From NCBI GenBank assembly GCA_032622095.1, contig CP136063.1, forward strand, positions 36,496,106 through 36,560,105: a stretch of 64,000 nt of DNA, read 5' to 3'. The notes beneath the pieces are model-generated. The model saw only the letters and a list, made by a program, of their open reading frames with translations, was not told the DNA's origin and did not search any database. Below, piece by piece: positions 1-11,084 of the stretch (positions are counted from its first letter, which is position 1; every line of letters starts with the position of its first letter). A program made the translations under genes and the position numbers. Origin of the DNA: Siphonodentalium dalli (lineage: Eukaryota; Mollusca; Scaphopoda; Gadilida; Siphonodentaliidae).

Positions 1-2640
1 ACGAAAATCTCCCCCGTCCCTTGGAAGCTCTAAGTACGAAATTTCGTCTCGATATCCCCAGTTTCTGAGACGGTCGATTGAGCCGTATTTATACTCGTGT
101 GTTATAAACGCTCTTTAACAACAACACCGCAGATACGAATGCTCATTAATTATCATGCGATTAACCCATCAATCCCCATTACGGTAGCAGTTGAAGGGTG
201 AAGGAGTGGTCGCATGGGCTCGTGAATGGTCCGATGACACTGCCTGTGGGTTTTTACCCTTACACAGCAAGGTTGGGCTCAATCGGTCAATCCATATATA
301 TATGGAAGTCTCAAAATATATGGTAGACAAAAACACCCATATCAGAGTAGTAGTGCTCGATTGTGGCCCAATGAAATAAACATTACCCAGTTGTATTACC
401 TGAATAAAAGTAATAAAACAAAAAAACTGTATCACAAATTGGATACTACATGTAAATGGTGCAGACTCAATGATGACTATAACATAAGTCGTATAAGAGC
501 GACATATTTTATCCCAAAGGGTTAGATGCATGAATTTAAACCAAACATTGGGTACAAACAGAAACATGTTTGGTAACGAGATCTTTCACTGGTATAAATC
601 ACTACACCATACCGCATGACATTTCAGATAAGTGATTCTATTTGTCTACAAATTGAGTAATTCCGTGACTAAGATTCATATTAATCTAAGCAAGATAACT
701 CTATAAAAAAGACTATTACATTGGTGGCGCCTTCTCATGAATATGCATGTTGGCGTGACGTCATTATTGTGATCTATAAATAAGTATTACATCGGTTATG
801 CTTTCTAATAATAGGCATGGTTGCATGACGTCATTATATGTGTTATCTATTTTCATTGGCTAACAATGTGAGTTACAATTTTGGCGCGCTCGCTAAATTG
901 CTATAATAAAATTACTTTGTCTTGATCTGCCTTACGAAGTGGCAGCAATAAATGTTATAAAATTTACCCACCCTCTTAAGAATTAGAATAGTAGGAAATA
1001 ACAGTTATTTCAGTAGCATGTTTATTGCTGTAGAATATATGTCTCCATTGTTTGAGAATTTTACAGTGATTCAAGAAAATTTACAGCGGTTCAAAAAAGG
1101 TATAAATCTAAACTAAAACTTGACTGCTTTTAAATATTTAAGCTATGTTCTGACAACATGTAGTAAATGGTTTTCAAGAAGTAATCTTAATTGTTTAACA
1201 CAAAATGAGAACAGTTAAATTAAATCCTATGAAGTAGTTTTATTGAACGCTCTATATTTAGGGCAAGTAGGAAACAAACACTTGACTTGAATCTGTTTCC
1301 TTATTTGATTTGATCTCAGTGCATGTGCATTCATATGCTTGTTTGATGTGATAAATTAGTTGCATGTGTGTCAGTGGTATTGCATGTGTTCCGTATGTAT
1401 ATGTATATGTCTTGCATGTTTGTCATCTTTGTCTTGCATGTATTGTATGTTTGTTGATGTATGATTGTTTGTCACTTCGTATATGATAAAGTCATCCGCA
1501 ATAAACCGTTAAAGGTAATATATGGTCTTCAAGATGTTTTTCTAAACCCATCTCATGGAATTGAGCTACATGTATACACTGATGTTGCGAAGTACTTAGA
1601 CGAAAATAAAACATAATTATAAAGTACAAGTATTTTGGCAGTATTGCTATTTAGTTAGCAAATGGGAATAATTTGCGCAGTGTACTTTCTTTCCAATGAA
1701 TTCGTCGCCGAAGACGGTCGCTTATTTTGACCCAGGAATAATTCGTTCATTGTGCGAACATATATAAAACAGAATATCAAAATACAAAGCTATACTGTTT
1801 TAAAAACAGCAAACAGAAAATTTACATGAACTGTTTTCATAAAATATAAATAATGTATTAAGACTTTTGTATATTAAAATATTTGAAGTAGTTGAGTAAG
1901 TTGTTATACTCGCTCCTTGGAGATTGATCAGATATTTATGAATCTGGCATGAATCTTAATTAAACCATCAAGTTGACATCAGGTGGCTGGATCATCCGAA
2001 GGTGATCCCTTACCCAAAAGTCAGCCTCAAGACCTGCTATGAGGTTCATGCATATGACGGTGGAGGGTGAGTATATGTTGCCATCACACTAACAGTATCA
2101 AGAAATGCCATCTGTGATGGTTCGTTCAGATTAAATAAAGATGCTATCATTTATCTGAGTAAAACTACAGACAGTGACGCGACGACCTGAAAGACGGTTC
2201 AGGGAGATTATCACCCATACAACTTTGTAGTCAGGGAATGTTACTTTCGTTAAACTTGGAGGATAGAAGCTGACAACAGGCTAATTTCTAGTCACATAGA
2301 CCCAATAAACACCCTCAGCCCTGTTGTCACCCTCTACATCGCATATTTTACGAATTATAGACGTTTAAAAAGTGTCCTTTTTTAGCCAAAATATTGACAA
2401 CGAACGTTATGCTGTCAGCGTTCCGTAGACGTTATAATGACATCATGAATCAATCGTAGGATTATTGAATCAATTGATCACATTTACCTGGATAATTTTG
2501 ACTTCGAAATGCGGAGTTAAAGACCCATTTGCACCTTCCCCGATATACTCCGATTGACTGAAGCAATAATTCGGCGGAATCCCGCAGATATCTATTTTTA
2601 GCCACAATTCCAATCCGCGCGATCCGATTGGTCGGCGATA
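1..2640. other. non-coding stretch, mostly unremarkable
   Basis: No convincing exon was found. The open frames at 169-567 and 191-379 are short, overlap on opposite strands and have no coding character. The one structured piece is the duplicated CRE-containing segment at 714-851. The rest is AT-rich unique sequence, with a TG/CATG-rich patch around 1320-1470. Confidence 0.5.
714..851. repeat. imperfect 70-bp direct duplication, each copy with a CRE palindrome
   Basis: Two imperfect copies of a roughly 70-bp segment lie side by side. Each contains the palindrome TGACGTCA, at 756-763 and 826-833, which is the consensus cAMP-response element bound by CREB/ATF proteins. No gene start is recognised close by, so a promoter or enhancer role is only a guess. 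Single TGACGTCA sites also occur near 4767 and 63270. Confidence 0.5.
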
Positions 2641-2696
2641 CCTCGTCATCAATTCGAGGCGATTGTTTTCACAACCAAAACATTTCACGACAAGAC

Positions 2697-2965
2697 ATGG
2701 CTCCCAAGAGGAAGAAAACGACAATGGAAGATGATTTATTTGCAAGCGATCCGGAAAAAATACATGCAACCGAAGAAACAAGCTGAGATGCGGTTGTTGT
2801 GAGTGCTTGGTAAATGGGGCATTTTGTGGCGATTCCTGCCAATGTGGCACAGAAAAGTTTCCATGCCAAAATAAACCAGGCACGGAGGGTGCATTGACAG
2901 AAGAGTATGATTTGCCCATCATACAAAGCCCATCGAGTAGCGATGAATATGTTCCATCACCACAA
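2697..2965 (+). CDS. first exon of a CXC (tesmin/TSO1-like) cysteine-rich protein, with an apparent frameshift
   Basis: An ATG in a good context (GACATGG, 2697) opens a basic N-terminus, MAPKRKK, followed by an acidic stretch. This frame stops at 2784. From about 2733 the +2 frame encodes a cysteine cluster containing CGCCECLVNGAFCGDSCQC and ending PCQN. That spacing resembles half of a CXC/CRC domain of the tesmin/TSO1 family, which binds DNA through zinc. The two frames would join if the A6 run at 2755-2760 had one more A, so this is a homopolymer indel or a sequencing error. The exon ends in phase 0 at a consensus donor (CAA then GTAAGT, 2966). The next exon is not identified; the phase-0 exon at 7296 is compatible in phase only. 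The family call rests on cysteine spacing. Confidence 0.5.
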
Positions 2966-3739
2966 GTAAGTCCCTATATAAAGTTTGTTCTTACTGCCGT
3001 TGTGCTTATAGTGTATTATCGTCATTACTATCTTTCTTGTGTTACCACCATTATATTTTTCATGAATGGAAGTTCATTGCCAATCTAAAAATAGGCTTGC
3101 TCTGTACTCGGCCCAGGGGGAGTCAGTCTAGTTTCAATTCAAAATTGTTTAATAAATCAAATTACTGTTTCTGGTGTATTATCGGTTAGTTTAAAAAAAA
3201 AATTAACTCACTCACATTGTAAGTAATGTTTACAATTCTTCATAATTATTTCAATTGGATTTATAAAAATACAAATTAGGAACACTTTCACCCATATATC
3301 ATATGATGATGATTGAATTTGATATGAGTAACCTATGACCTCCAGTTTAGCATACTAGTCTCAATGGAAGGATTTTTTTCCTCACATTTATTCCTTATTT
3401 GAACTGGCAGGAAATGCTTCTCAATTTAACCCTTCACCCAACAAAACGGCCAAAAACGCCCAAATAAAGCTTCAACAGCCTAAAATATCTCCGGTCTGTC
3501 TCAATAACACCATACAAATATGGATATCATTGGAACCGGTTCAATGACCACATTGTGATGGTTACAGTTATGCCCTGTGCCAATGCGATTCCTTTCATTA
3601 CGCTCGCGTACTATGAGTAATGAAACAAGAGATGGAGTGTCGTCCGGTACATACCCCCTAGTGGCATACCGCCTAGTGTGGGCATATCTATAACTTATGA
3701 CTGATATACTCAGACAGATAGACCCGAAAATCAGCATTT

Positions 3740-4615
3740 TCATATAAATGAAGATGAATAACTATAGCACAAAAAAACAAAACAAAACAGTTGAATATGC
3801 CATTAAATGTCCTCATAGTGGTGAACATCCATACAAAATTTCATTGAGATCTGAGCATTACTGTTCAAGTTATGACCTGAACAGACATCGGATGGACCAA
3901 ACAGCCAACATGTCCAGATAAACGAACTTGAATAACTCTAGAATGGAAAAGCCAAACAGAACAATGGAACCCTCTATTGAATGTCCTCACAGTGGTGAAC
4001 ATCCATACCAAATTTCATTGAGATCCCAGCACAACTGTTGAAGTTACGACATGAACAGACACCAGACGGACCAAAAAGCCAACATTTCCAGATAAACAAA
4101 GATGTATAACTCTAGAATGGAAAATCCGAACAAAATGATGGAACCCTCTTTTTAATGTCCTCATAGTAGTGAACATCCATACCAAATTTCATTGAGATCC
4201 CAATACAACTGTTGAAGTTACGACATGAACAGACACCAGATGGACCAAAAATCCAACATTTCCAGATAAACAAAGATGAATAACTCTAGAATGGAAAATC
4301 CGAACAAAATAATGGAACCCTCCATTGAATGCCCCTCATAGTTGTGAACATCCATACCAACTTTCATTGAAATCCCAGCACAACTGTTCATGTTATGACA
4401 TGAACAGACACCAGATGGACCAAAAATCCAACATTTCCAGATAAACAAAGATGAATAACTCTAGAATGGAAAATCCGAACAAAACGATGGAACCCTCTAT
4501 TTAATGTCCTCATAGTTGTGAACATCCGTACCAAATTTCATTGAGATCCGAGCACTATTGTTCAAGTTATGACATGAACCGACATCGGACGGACGTACGG
4601 ACGGACGCACAGGTG
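3740..4615. repeat. 174-bp tandem repeat, about five copies
   Basis: The marker AACATCCATACCA (with small variants) recurs at about 3824, 3998, 4172, 4347 and 4521, which gives a period of 174-175 bp. Copies are similar but not identical. The array ends in an ACGG-like microsatellite and then a run of T. The minus-strand open frame at 4218-4448 is only a translation of the repeat. Confidence 0.8.
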
Positions 4616-4969
4616 CAAAACAGTATACCCCACTTTTTTTTTAAAAGGGGGTATAATTAGAATGGGCAATGAATGGAATGATGGAGCGTAAATTTAGTGT
4701 AAATAATCCGAGTACCCTGGCTACACCTACGGCCGAGGAGGTGTAATTTCTAGAGTATTGTAATGTGACGTCACTTTCCGCGAAAAGATAGGTCATCTCG
4801 CATATATAAGAGAATGCATTGGCCTAAAAAAAAAAAAAAATTTAACACTTTTTACCATTTTTTTCTTACATTCTTTAACAATTTTATAATATTTTCTTAT
4901 ATTTTTTAACAATTTTTATAATATTTTTCTACATTCTTTGACAATTTTATCATTTTTAATATGTGTTAA

Positions 4970-5044
4970 GCTAATGCATTCTCTTATACATGTATATGCA
5001 AGACGACCTATGGTTGACTTGCATATATAAGAGAATGCATTGGC
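4970..5044. repeat. long near-perfect palindrome, 69-bp family
   Basis: The segment runs from GCTAATGCATTCTC to GAGAATGCATTGGC and folds on itself over almost its full length, with a GACGACCTATGGTTGAC-type centre. Related copies lie at 10960-11037, 58439-58507 and 58586-58654. A half copy is at about 4797-4828 and a fragment at 5676-5695. All full copies sit inside TTAA-type miniature elements. Confidence 0.7.
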
Positions 5045-5074
5045 ACAGGACCGTTCTGTTGGGTAGATGGTTAA

Positions 5075-6208
5075 CCCTTTCACGACGGGAGCTTCCTGAA
5101 TTTATGCGAAAACCCTATAATAAAGATAGTTGTGCGCGAAAACCCTGTGTCAATGCATTCGCTTATGTGATATTTAAATTGTTGTTTTATCCCAGCCCTT
5201 ACATGTGGTTAATACTGCTGGCTTAGCACTTGTCTGATTGGGCATATGTCTTATCTGAATGCATCTGTCATATTAATTCACTGTAACTCCAAACAAATAT
5301 TATAATTGATCAATTTCAGATTCATTTAAATATCTCTGACCATAATTATATCAGCTCTATTAAAGCTTCCCTCGTCTCATCACAAGCAAGTATTCATAAG
5401 TACATTGTAAGCAGACATTTGCCCTCTCAAGACAACTGCTTTGTATCCATTCTGATATCCGTCCTAAAAACTGCCTTATCATTTCTTATAATATCATATA
5501 TTAATATTATGCATGTTATTTTTGAATTTGCATTCATCTGTGTGTAATTTGATTACGCACTACATGTTACCCTTCGGGGTCCTTTATGGTAATAAACTCT
5601 ATTCTATTCTATTCTATACTGGTAGGGCCCATAGTGCAAAAATATTTAATACCTTGACCTTGTACATGTACATGTAAGCCAGTGCATTCTCTTATTATAT
5701 ATGTGATAATATTCCTACAGACGCCTTCTGCAGGATTTGCATTGTATCAGAAGAAGAGGCTCCCTCTAATACTCAAATATATAAACAAATGTACTTGTAC
5801 AGGGTCTTTAAGATTGCACAAGCACAGCTCCCATCAAATTATCCTGGTATGCCAATACATGTACATGTAGAATCAATTATGGAAATTTTGCAGCTCACAG
5901 ATATGTTCACAGCACACAAGCATGAGAAATATATCTTTATCTGAGGTTGCCAAAAAGTTTTAAAAAACTGTTTTCTAATATTAACAAAACAATTTCCCAA
6001 TTGATTTATTATCGTATTACTATATGTAAGTAAATATCGATAAAAAATTGATATTAATTGACAGAAGCATTTCCAGACAGGTGTCTTTTCAAGAGTCATA
6101 TCTATTATTTTATACCCCGAAAACTATATGAAACATATTTAGGAAGAGAGAGTCCACGGGCTTGCCAAAATATTTAATCCGCAAATAGTTGTACACAAAT
6201 TTTGCTTA
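5075..6208. other. non-coding, with a short TTCTA microsatellite tail
   Basis: No exon is supported. AATAAA followed by several TTCTA units lies at about 5590-5622, typical of the 3' tail of an old retroposon, though no body for one was recognised. A fragment of the palindromic family lies at 5676-5695. A segment near 6060-6110 resembles sequence at about 11835-11880 and 12915-12945, so it is probably a dispersed repeat. Confidence 0.45.
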
Positions 6209-6858
6209 GTGCCACCGCACACGCTGCGATTAAAATCGTAAGTGGGGAAAATCGCAGGAGGAAGCATCCAATGCGCATGCCCACGACAATATCGTAGCCA
6301 AATCGTAGCAATCAAGCACCGTTTGATTTTACCAGGAAAATCGTGGCGTGACCTTGGCAACGCGCGCGATCGTAGCTGTCACATGACCACTGTCACACTG
6401 GTTATGTCGTAAATACCACGAAAAGAAAACATTCAAAAATGGCGCAAAGTTTACAAACTGCTTGCACTTACAAATACGAGGCCACATTGGTGGAGATGTG
6501 GCTAGGCAGGGAGTGCAGGCCTATACCACATATCAGGCAAGGAGTAGAGGGCTGCCGCAATTGTTGAAATTCAATTGGGGCAGCTGAGCCTGTTGAGTTG
6601 ACAGGTACAAAAATGTCAAAATTAAAAAAATATTCAATTTCACTTGAACTTTCAACATCAACTTGTTAGTTTAGAACACTGAGATACATGCCATATGTAT
6701 TTAGTTGCATAATGCGGAGAATGGGGTATAACATTTTGCTATCATGTGATCGATCACGTTGATCAAATCGTAGCTGCAAACATCGCAGCACCGTAGCGTC
6801 TGCGGGCAAGCTACGATTTCTCCACCTACGATTTTAATCGTAGCGTCTGCGGTGGCAC
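6209..6858. mobile_element. PIF/Harbinger-type miniature element, 650 bp
   Basis: Ends are inverted repeats starting GTGCCACCGCA, about 45 bp long with a few mismatches, and flanked by TTA on both sides (6206-6208 and 6859-6861). A 3-bp TWA target duplication is characteristic of PIF/Harbinger elements. Near 6439 a short plus-strand frame, MAQSLQTACTYKYEATLVEM, vaguely resembles the start of a MADF or Myb/SANT-like domain and stops after about 42 codons, so it may be a remnant of the parent's second gene. No transposase is left. Confidence 0.65.
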
Positions 6859-7295
6859 TTAAGCTCAATTCATTTATCATTATGTGTGCAGCAATTCCAC
6901 TTTTAAAAGCGCAATTAAAACCTCTGTAACATCAATTGCGCTTAAGTCCAATAATTTATCACCATAACCAAAACCCCCTTAATTCTTATAGAATAATCTG
7001 CAGGATGACTCTCAGGTGAGAATTTTGTTCACAAAACAACCAGCCCAACCTCATTTAATCTTCAAGGGGTGAAAGCTTGCATGTTAAATTGGCAACTGCG
7101 CTTTAATAAGCTTAAGCGCAATTGAATTATGTTTTAATTGGGTTAAGATTTAAGTAATTACACTAGAGTTGAATTATTAATAGATCTGAAATTGCCCTTC
7201 CATAGATTTCCAGCCAACAGACAAGAACATAAAATTTAAATAGGAATTTACCATTTTTTAATACTCTATACAATGATTTATATTTAATTTTTCAG
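6859..7295. other. short non-coding interval
   Basis: It contains several GCGCAATT / AATTGCGC motifs that also appear around 51525-51760, and nothing else was recognised. Confidence 0.4.
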
Positions 7296-9093
7296 ATTCT
7301 GTCAGTGAGTTTCGCAGAGGACGGTGATGGAATTAGGGAGGTCGTTACAGGTGGACTCAATGAAAGCCTTCAGTCTTTGGCAGAGATCACTCAAGTAACA
7401 GCTGCTGATGAGGTAACAGTATACTGTACTAGTACGAAATGAATGTCAAATGAATTTATTATTTCTCATATGGCAAAGTGAGTCAGGAGTATTCCAGGAT
7501 ACAATGTCCAGGTTGATGCCTCTGTGTCCCAATCTCAGAATTAACACAATATCAAGGGGTTGCCTGAGCTATGGAACGTATACATTTATGGCAGTGCAAT
7601 ATCTTGCTCAGACATTGACTCTTTGGTTACTATCGAAGGTATTGCTTGCACAAGCGAGAATGACGACCTGCCTCAGACATCCACTGTTACCAGTACTTTG
7701 GCCGCAGGGACGGTATCGCGCATACTGCCGCTGACAGTTACCAGGACCTTGACAGCAAAGTCGACAACGCCGAGCACGACAGTCAAGATATTGGAGGCGA
7801 CGTTGACAACCCGTGTCACTAGTAAGTCGAATATCTCCTACAGAGCTGCAACGATTCCCTGAACTAGACGAACACAAATCTACGGTTAATTCAGAAAACA
7901 TGTAATTTTACCTAGTATATTTTTATTCCATGTCTAAATGTTTATTGACTGTTGAAACTATATTGCGTTACATGTCTGTGTATATGTATACATGTGTGGA
8001 CACCTGTTATAATAAATTATAAAGCCATAAAGACATAGATGTGTTAGCATGTACATGTACAAATTATAGACTTGATTTTCAATCAATATAACACCTTTTT
8101 CTTCAGATTTGTGTCAGTCTTCTACAAAGCCGAAGAAATCCAAATTCATGGAGCATGCGGCCGGTAAGTAGTACACGGTACCATCGCAACGTATCTCAAG
8201 CTATAAATGTATGTTTGCATGTAATTGCCTGTAAAAATTCATTATGCGTTATTGCGGAATCAAAACAAGTTCTACAGGTAGGAGATTCACTGTAAGGTAT
8301 GTTCATAGTAGAGTTATGCCTCTTCGAACATGCTAAATAATTTCATTATGATTGAAATTTCTCAAGCTTTATAGTAAAAGACATATTAACTGTTTTGTTT
8401 TGCCAAGTTTTTAACATTGGTACTATAGGACATATTTTCAGCCGACAATGTTATCACATGTGTATTGGTTGACCTTTTGCGCGAAGGTGGGTCTAAAATA
8501 TGCTCTAAAGGTATAATTATAACACCATTTGTAGTACATTGTGAAGTTTGCTTAGGTATCGCATATATTTGTTTTCAGATGCGGCTGAATATATCCTATC
8601 GTCGGTTGGTGCGGCTGCGGGTAGTATGATTCTCGGCGTGGTCGTCTGGTTTCTCAAGAAGAAATGTGGAGAAATCAGGGACAGATTGCGACGCGTGCAT
8701 GACCGCGTAGTTCAGCGAGATTCAACTGTGTAATCTGGGATAGGACTGGTCGATACCTGTCAGTCAGTTTCCGCTGACTCATCCACGACGCAACCGCTGA
8801 CATCAGTAACTGAAACCACAGAAATTATCTTCAGTGAAACTGTGGTGTCACCTACTGATGACTATTTTACTGCCGGAGATGATTCACCGGAAACTGACTG
8901 TGGTTTCATCACCATAGTAACTGAAACTACAGAAATCAGCTTTAGTGAAACTGTGATATCACCTACTGATGTCGATGTTACTGTCGGAGATGAGTCACCA
9001 GAAACCGTCTCTGTCGTAACATCCACCCCTATCAGGCCTTCCCGTAAATCGGGTAGAGCGAGGACAGTACCAGATAGGTATACGCCTGAGTAA
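7296..9093 (+). CDS. multi-exon gene for a single-pass membrane protein with a Thr-rich ectodomain; in-frame stop before a repeat-bearing tail
   Basis: Exons with matching phases are 7296-7412, about 7557-7821, 8107-8163, 8442-8486 and 8579 onward, all at AG..GT borders. If the 7413-7556 segment were not spliced out, three in-frame stops would break the protein; its acceptor is weak. The product has an unrecognised region (ILSVSFAEDGDGIREVV), a Thr/Ser-rich stretch and a hydrophobic segment (VGAAAGSMILGVVVWFL), then a Lys/Arg cluster that places the C-terminus in the cytoplasm. The frame stops at TAA 8731-8733, giving a C-terminus ending DSTV, a class I PDZ-ligand pattern. Beyond that stop the same frame stays open to 9093 and encodes two 37-residue Ser/Thr/Asp repeats ending STPIRPSRKSGRARTVPDR. 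The same plan, without the stop, is seen at 55101-55877. Upstream exons are missing. The function is unknown. Confidence 0.55.
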
Positions 9094-10849
9094 AAACCCA
9101 GCCAAACGTAAAGAAGTTGCAAGAAATATCATCCACACCAGTATTTGTGATAATGTTTCATAGAAAATAGCATATATCTGAAAGGAAGACTCATTATAGA
9201 TGAATATTTTACACCTAATTTCACTAAGTTCTTGCTATTTTAATGAAGATAATTATGTCTCGGTTGATTGGCACATAATAATAACAACTTAGTGGTTTAA
9301 CTGAAACGACCTGAATAAAAATCTTTTGGACCCCTTTTCTAAATTAGTCTATGTCTTTATATACTGATTATTTGCCGTGTTTATAGTGTACCCGGTTTAC
9401 ATTTTCAGAGATACAAAACACATCTACCTCCGAACCTCTTGTAAATAATATAACTTTATACTGTTATGGAGAGATTTTCTTGCCAAAATCAATGCCTTCA
9501 ACATTGTTTTGTGGACATTTTTATTGTTATACTACTTTTATTAACATAAGATGCATGTTCAACGTTAATAATACTCGCTATTGTTTATCATAACACATTG
9601 TATTTTGTCAACGTTAATAATACTCGCTATTGTTTATCATAACACATTGTATTTTGTTTAGAGTTAACGAACCCCCGCGAGTGTCAACTGCGGTAGGCTA
9701 GATATTTACATTGATACAAGTATACACACATCTTAGAGACATGGGAGGACTTGGTTGTGTGCATGCTGCGAAAATATTTCCATCTGCCAAATATCACCAT
9801 AAACAGAAAGAACCATTTAACGAATACTTCTTCGCTCGTATAAAACTAATAAATATCACGAAAACAGCATGTTATTGCCATATGTTTACCCATTGTTATG
9901 TAAACAAAAGTCCAAAACGTTACAGTTCATGGTGTTTGTATATATTATGATAAAGATGAAGAAATTACACTAAAAAACTATTCTATAAGTTCTCATATAT
10001 TTTTTTGCTTATTATTATTTGATATGTCTATTTTGCTCAGAAAAACTCAAATAGGTGACAATGAAACATGGTTTTTCTGTCAAAGAGGCAATATATTTTA
10101 TTTAGTTTATAAAACAACATGCTTCAATCAATGTCACCAGTGATAGTTTTTCTAGAATAACATAGACTAGTCACACCAAAATATAATTGAGAGTAATTGG
10201 CCATTAGATTTTGAGGTAAAATAAATTTAATCAGGGGGCAAGATAAACCTAACACTTTAAAATAAGTAAGTTCCCCCCTCATATACCAGCATATACTACT
10301 CCGTATCTCCAATGTTATCCATCTCATTGTTTTGAAATTCTGAAGTATTATACCGCTGGTTTCTAAAATTCACCATTTTCATAAATCACACTTTCAACTA
10401 TGACGTTCAAACAAATTGCAGGTTGAACTTGATGGGTTAACTGGGTGATCAGTGTTTGTTAAGTGTAATCGACTTGGGATTTCGTCAATGGAAGATGATT
10501 CCTAGGTTCAAGTTGGTGCTTATCTCCACGAACCAGAGTCGGCGACACACCATCAACGTGTTGGATTAAGGTCTCCAAATGAGCCAGATATGGATTGGCA
10601 AAGAGACCCAGTGTGTTGATGATTGGTGAGTGATCGTTGTTCCACATATCAGTATTACTACCAGAATACATTGACACGATAAAAATGTGCTAGGTAGTGG
10701 CAAATGACTCGTTTAGATGTATACAATGCATCGGCTCATAAATACTAGGATTAAGGGGGAGTTTAAGTGACTAATTTTGATTCGACATTTCCAAGCAAAT
10801 CTCTTCAGCAAAAAACTGCTATTTCTATATTATTTGAGACTGTATTTAA
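9094..10849. other. non-coding, with one 49-bp tandem duplication
   Basis: A 49-bp unit is repeated exactly at 9559-9607 and 9608-9656. Otherwise this is AT-rich unique sequence. The open frames at 9711-9950, 10124-10327 and 10459-10677 are short and show no domain or splice context. Confidence 0.45.
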
Positions 10850-11084
10850 CCCTTTGAGTGCCAGGGGCCGATCTCATCAGCCCTAAACCTACAAAATAAG
10901 TCTGTTAAAGAATATAAGAATAATTTATTAAAATTGTAAAAAAAAATAAAAATTGTTAGGCCAATGCATTCTCTTCTATATGCGAGGCGACCTATGGTCG
11001 ACTCGCATAAGACCCATATATAAGAGAATGCATTGGCACAGGGTATATGGGTTGATACAAAAATCGGACCTGGCACTCAAAGGG
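10850..11084. mobile_element. TTAA-type miniature element with an internal palindrome, 235 bp
   Basis: Perfect 16-bp inverted ends CCCTTTGAGTGCCAGG / CCTGGCACTCAAAGGG occupy 10850-10865 and 11069-11084. TTAA precedes the left end. The right flank is ATAA, consistent with a mutated target duplication. The centre (10960-11037) is a diverged copy of the palindromic module also seen in the elements at 3430 and 58290, although the outer sequences differ. The CCC start and TTAA suggest a piggyBac-related non-autonomous element. Confidence 0.65.

Larger units (their letters stand above)
3430..5070. mobile_element. piggyBac-like non-autonomous element with TTAA flanks, carrying a 174-bp tandem array
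   Basis: TTAA lies at 3426-3429 and again at 5071-5074. Just inside are inverted ends that begin CCCTTCACCCAACA on the left and, read inward from the right, CCATCTACCCAACA. TTAA target duplication with CCC-starting ends is the piggyBac hallmark. The left part matches the left part of the element at 58290-58680, and both end in the same 69-75 bp palindromic module. Between them lie a 174-bp tandem array, an ACGG-like microsatellite (about 4590-4612) and T-rich sequence. No transposase frame is present. A further TTAACCCTTT end abuts the right side at 5071, perhaps a neighbouring element whose partner end was not found. Confidence 0.6.

Noticed and set aside
2470-2926. Two minus-strand frames over the CXC exon
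   Set aside because: They have no domain and no splice support, and lie opposite a cysteine-patterned plus-strand exon.
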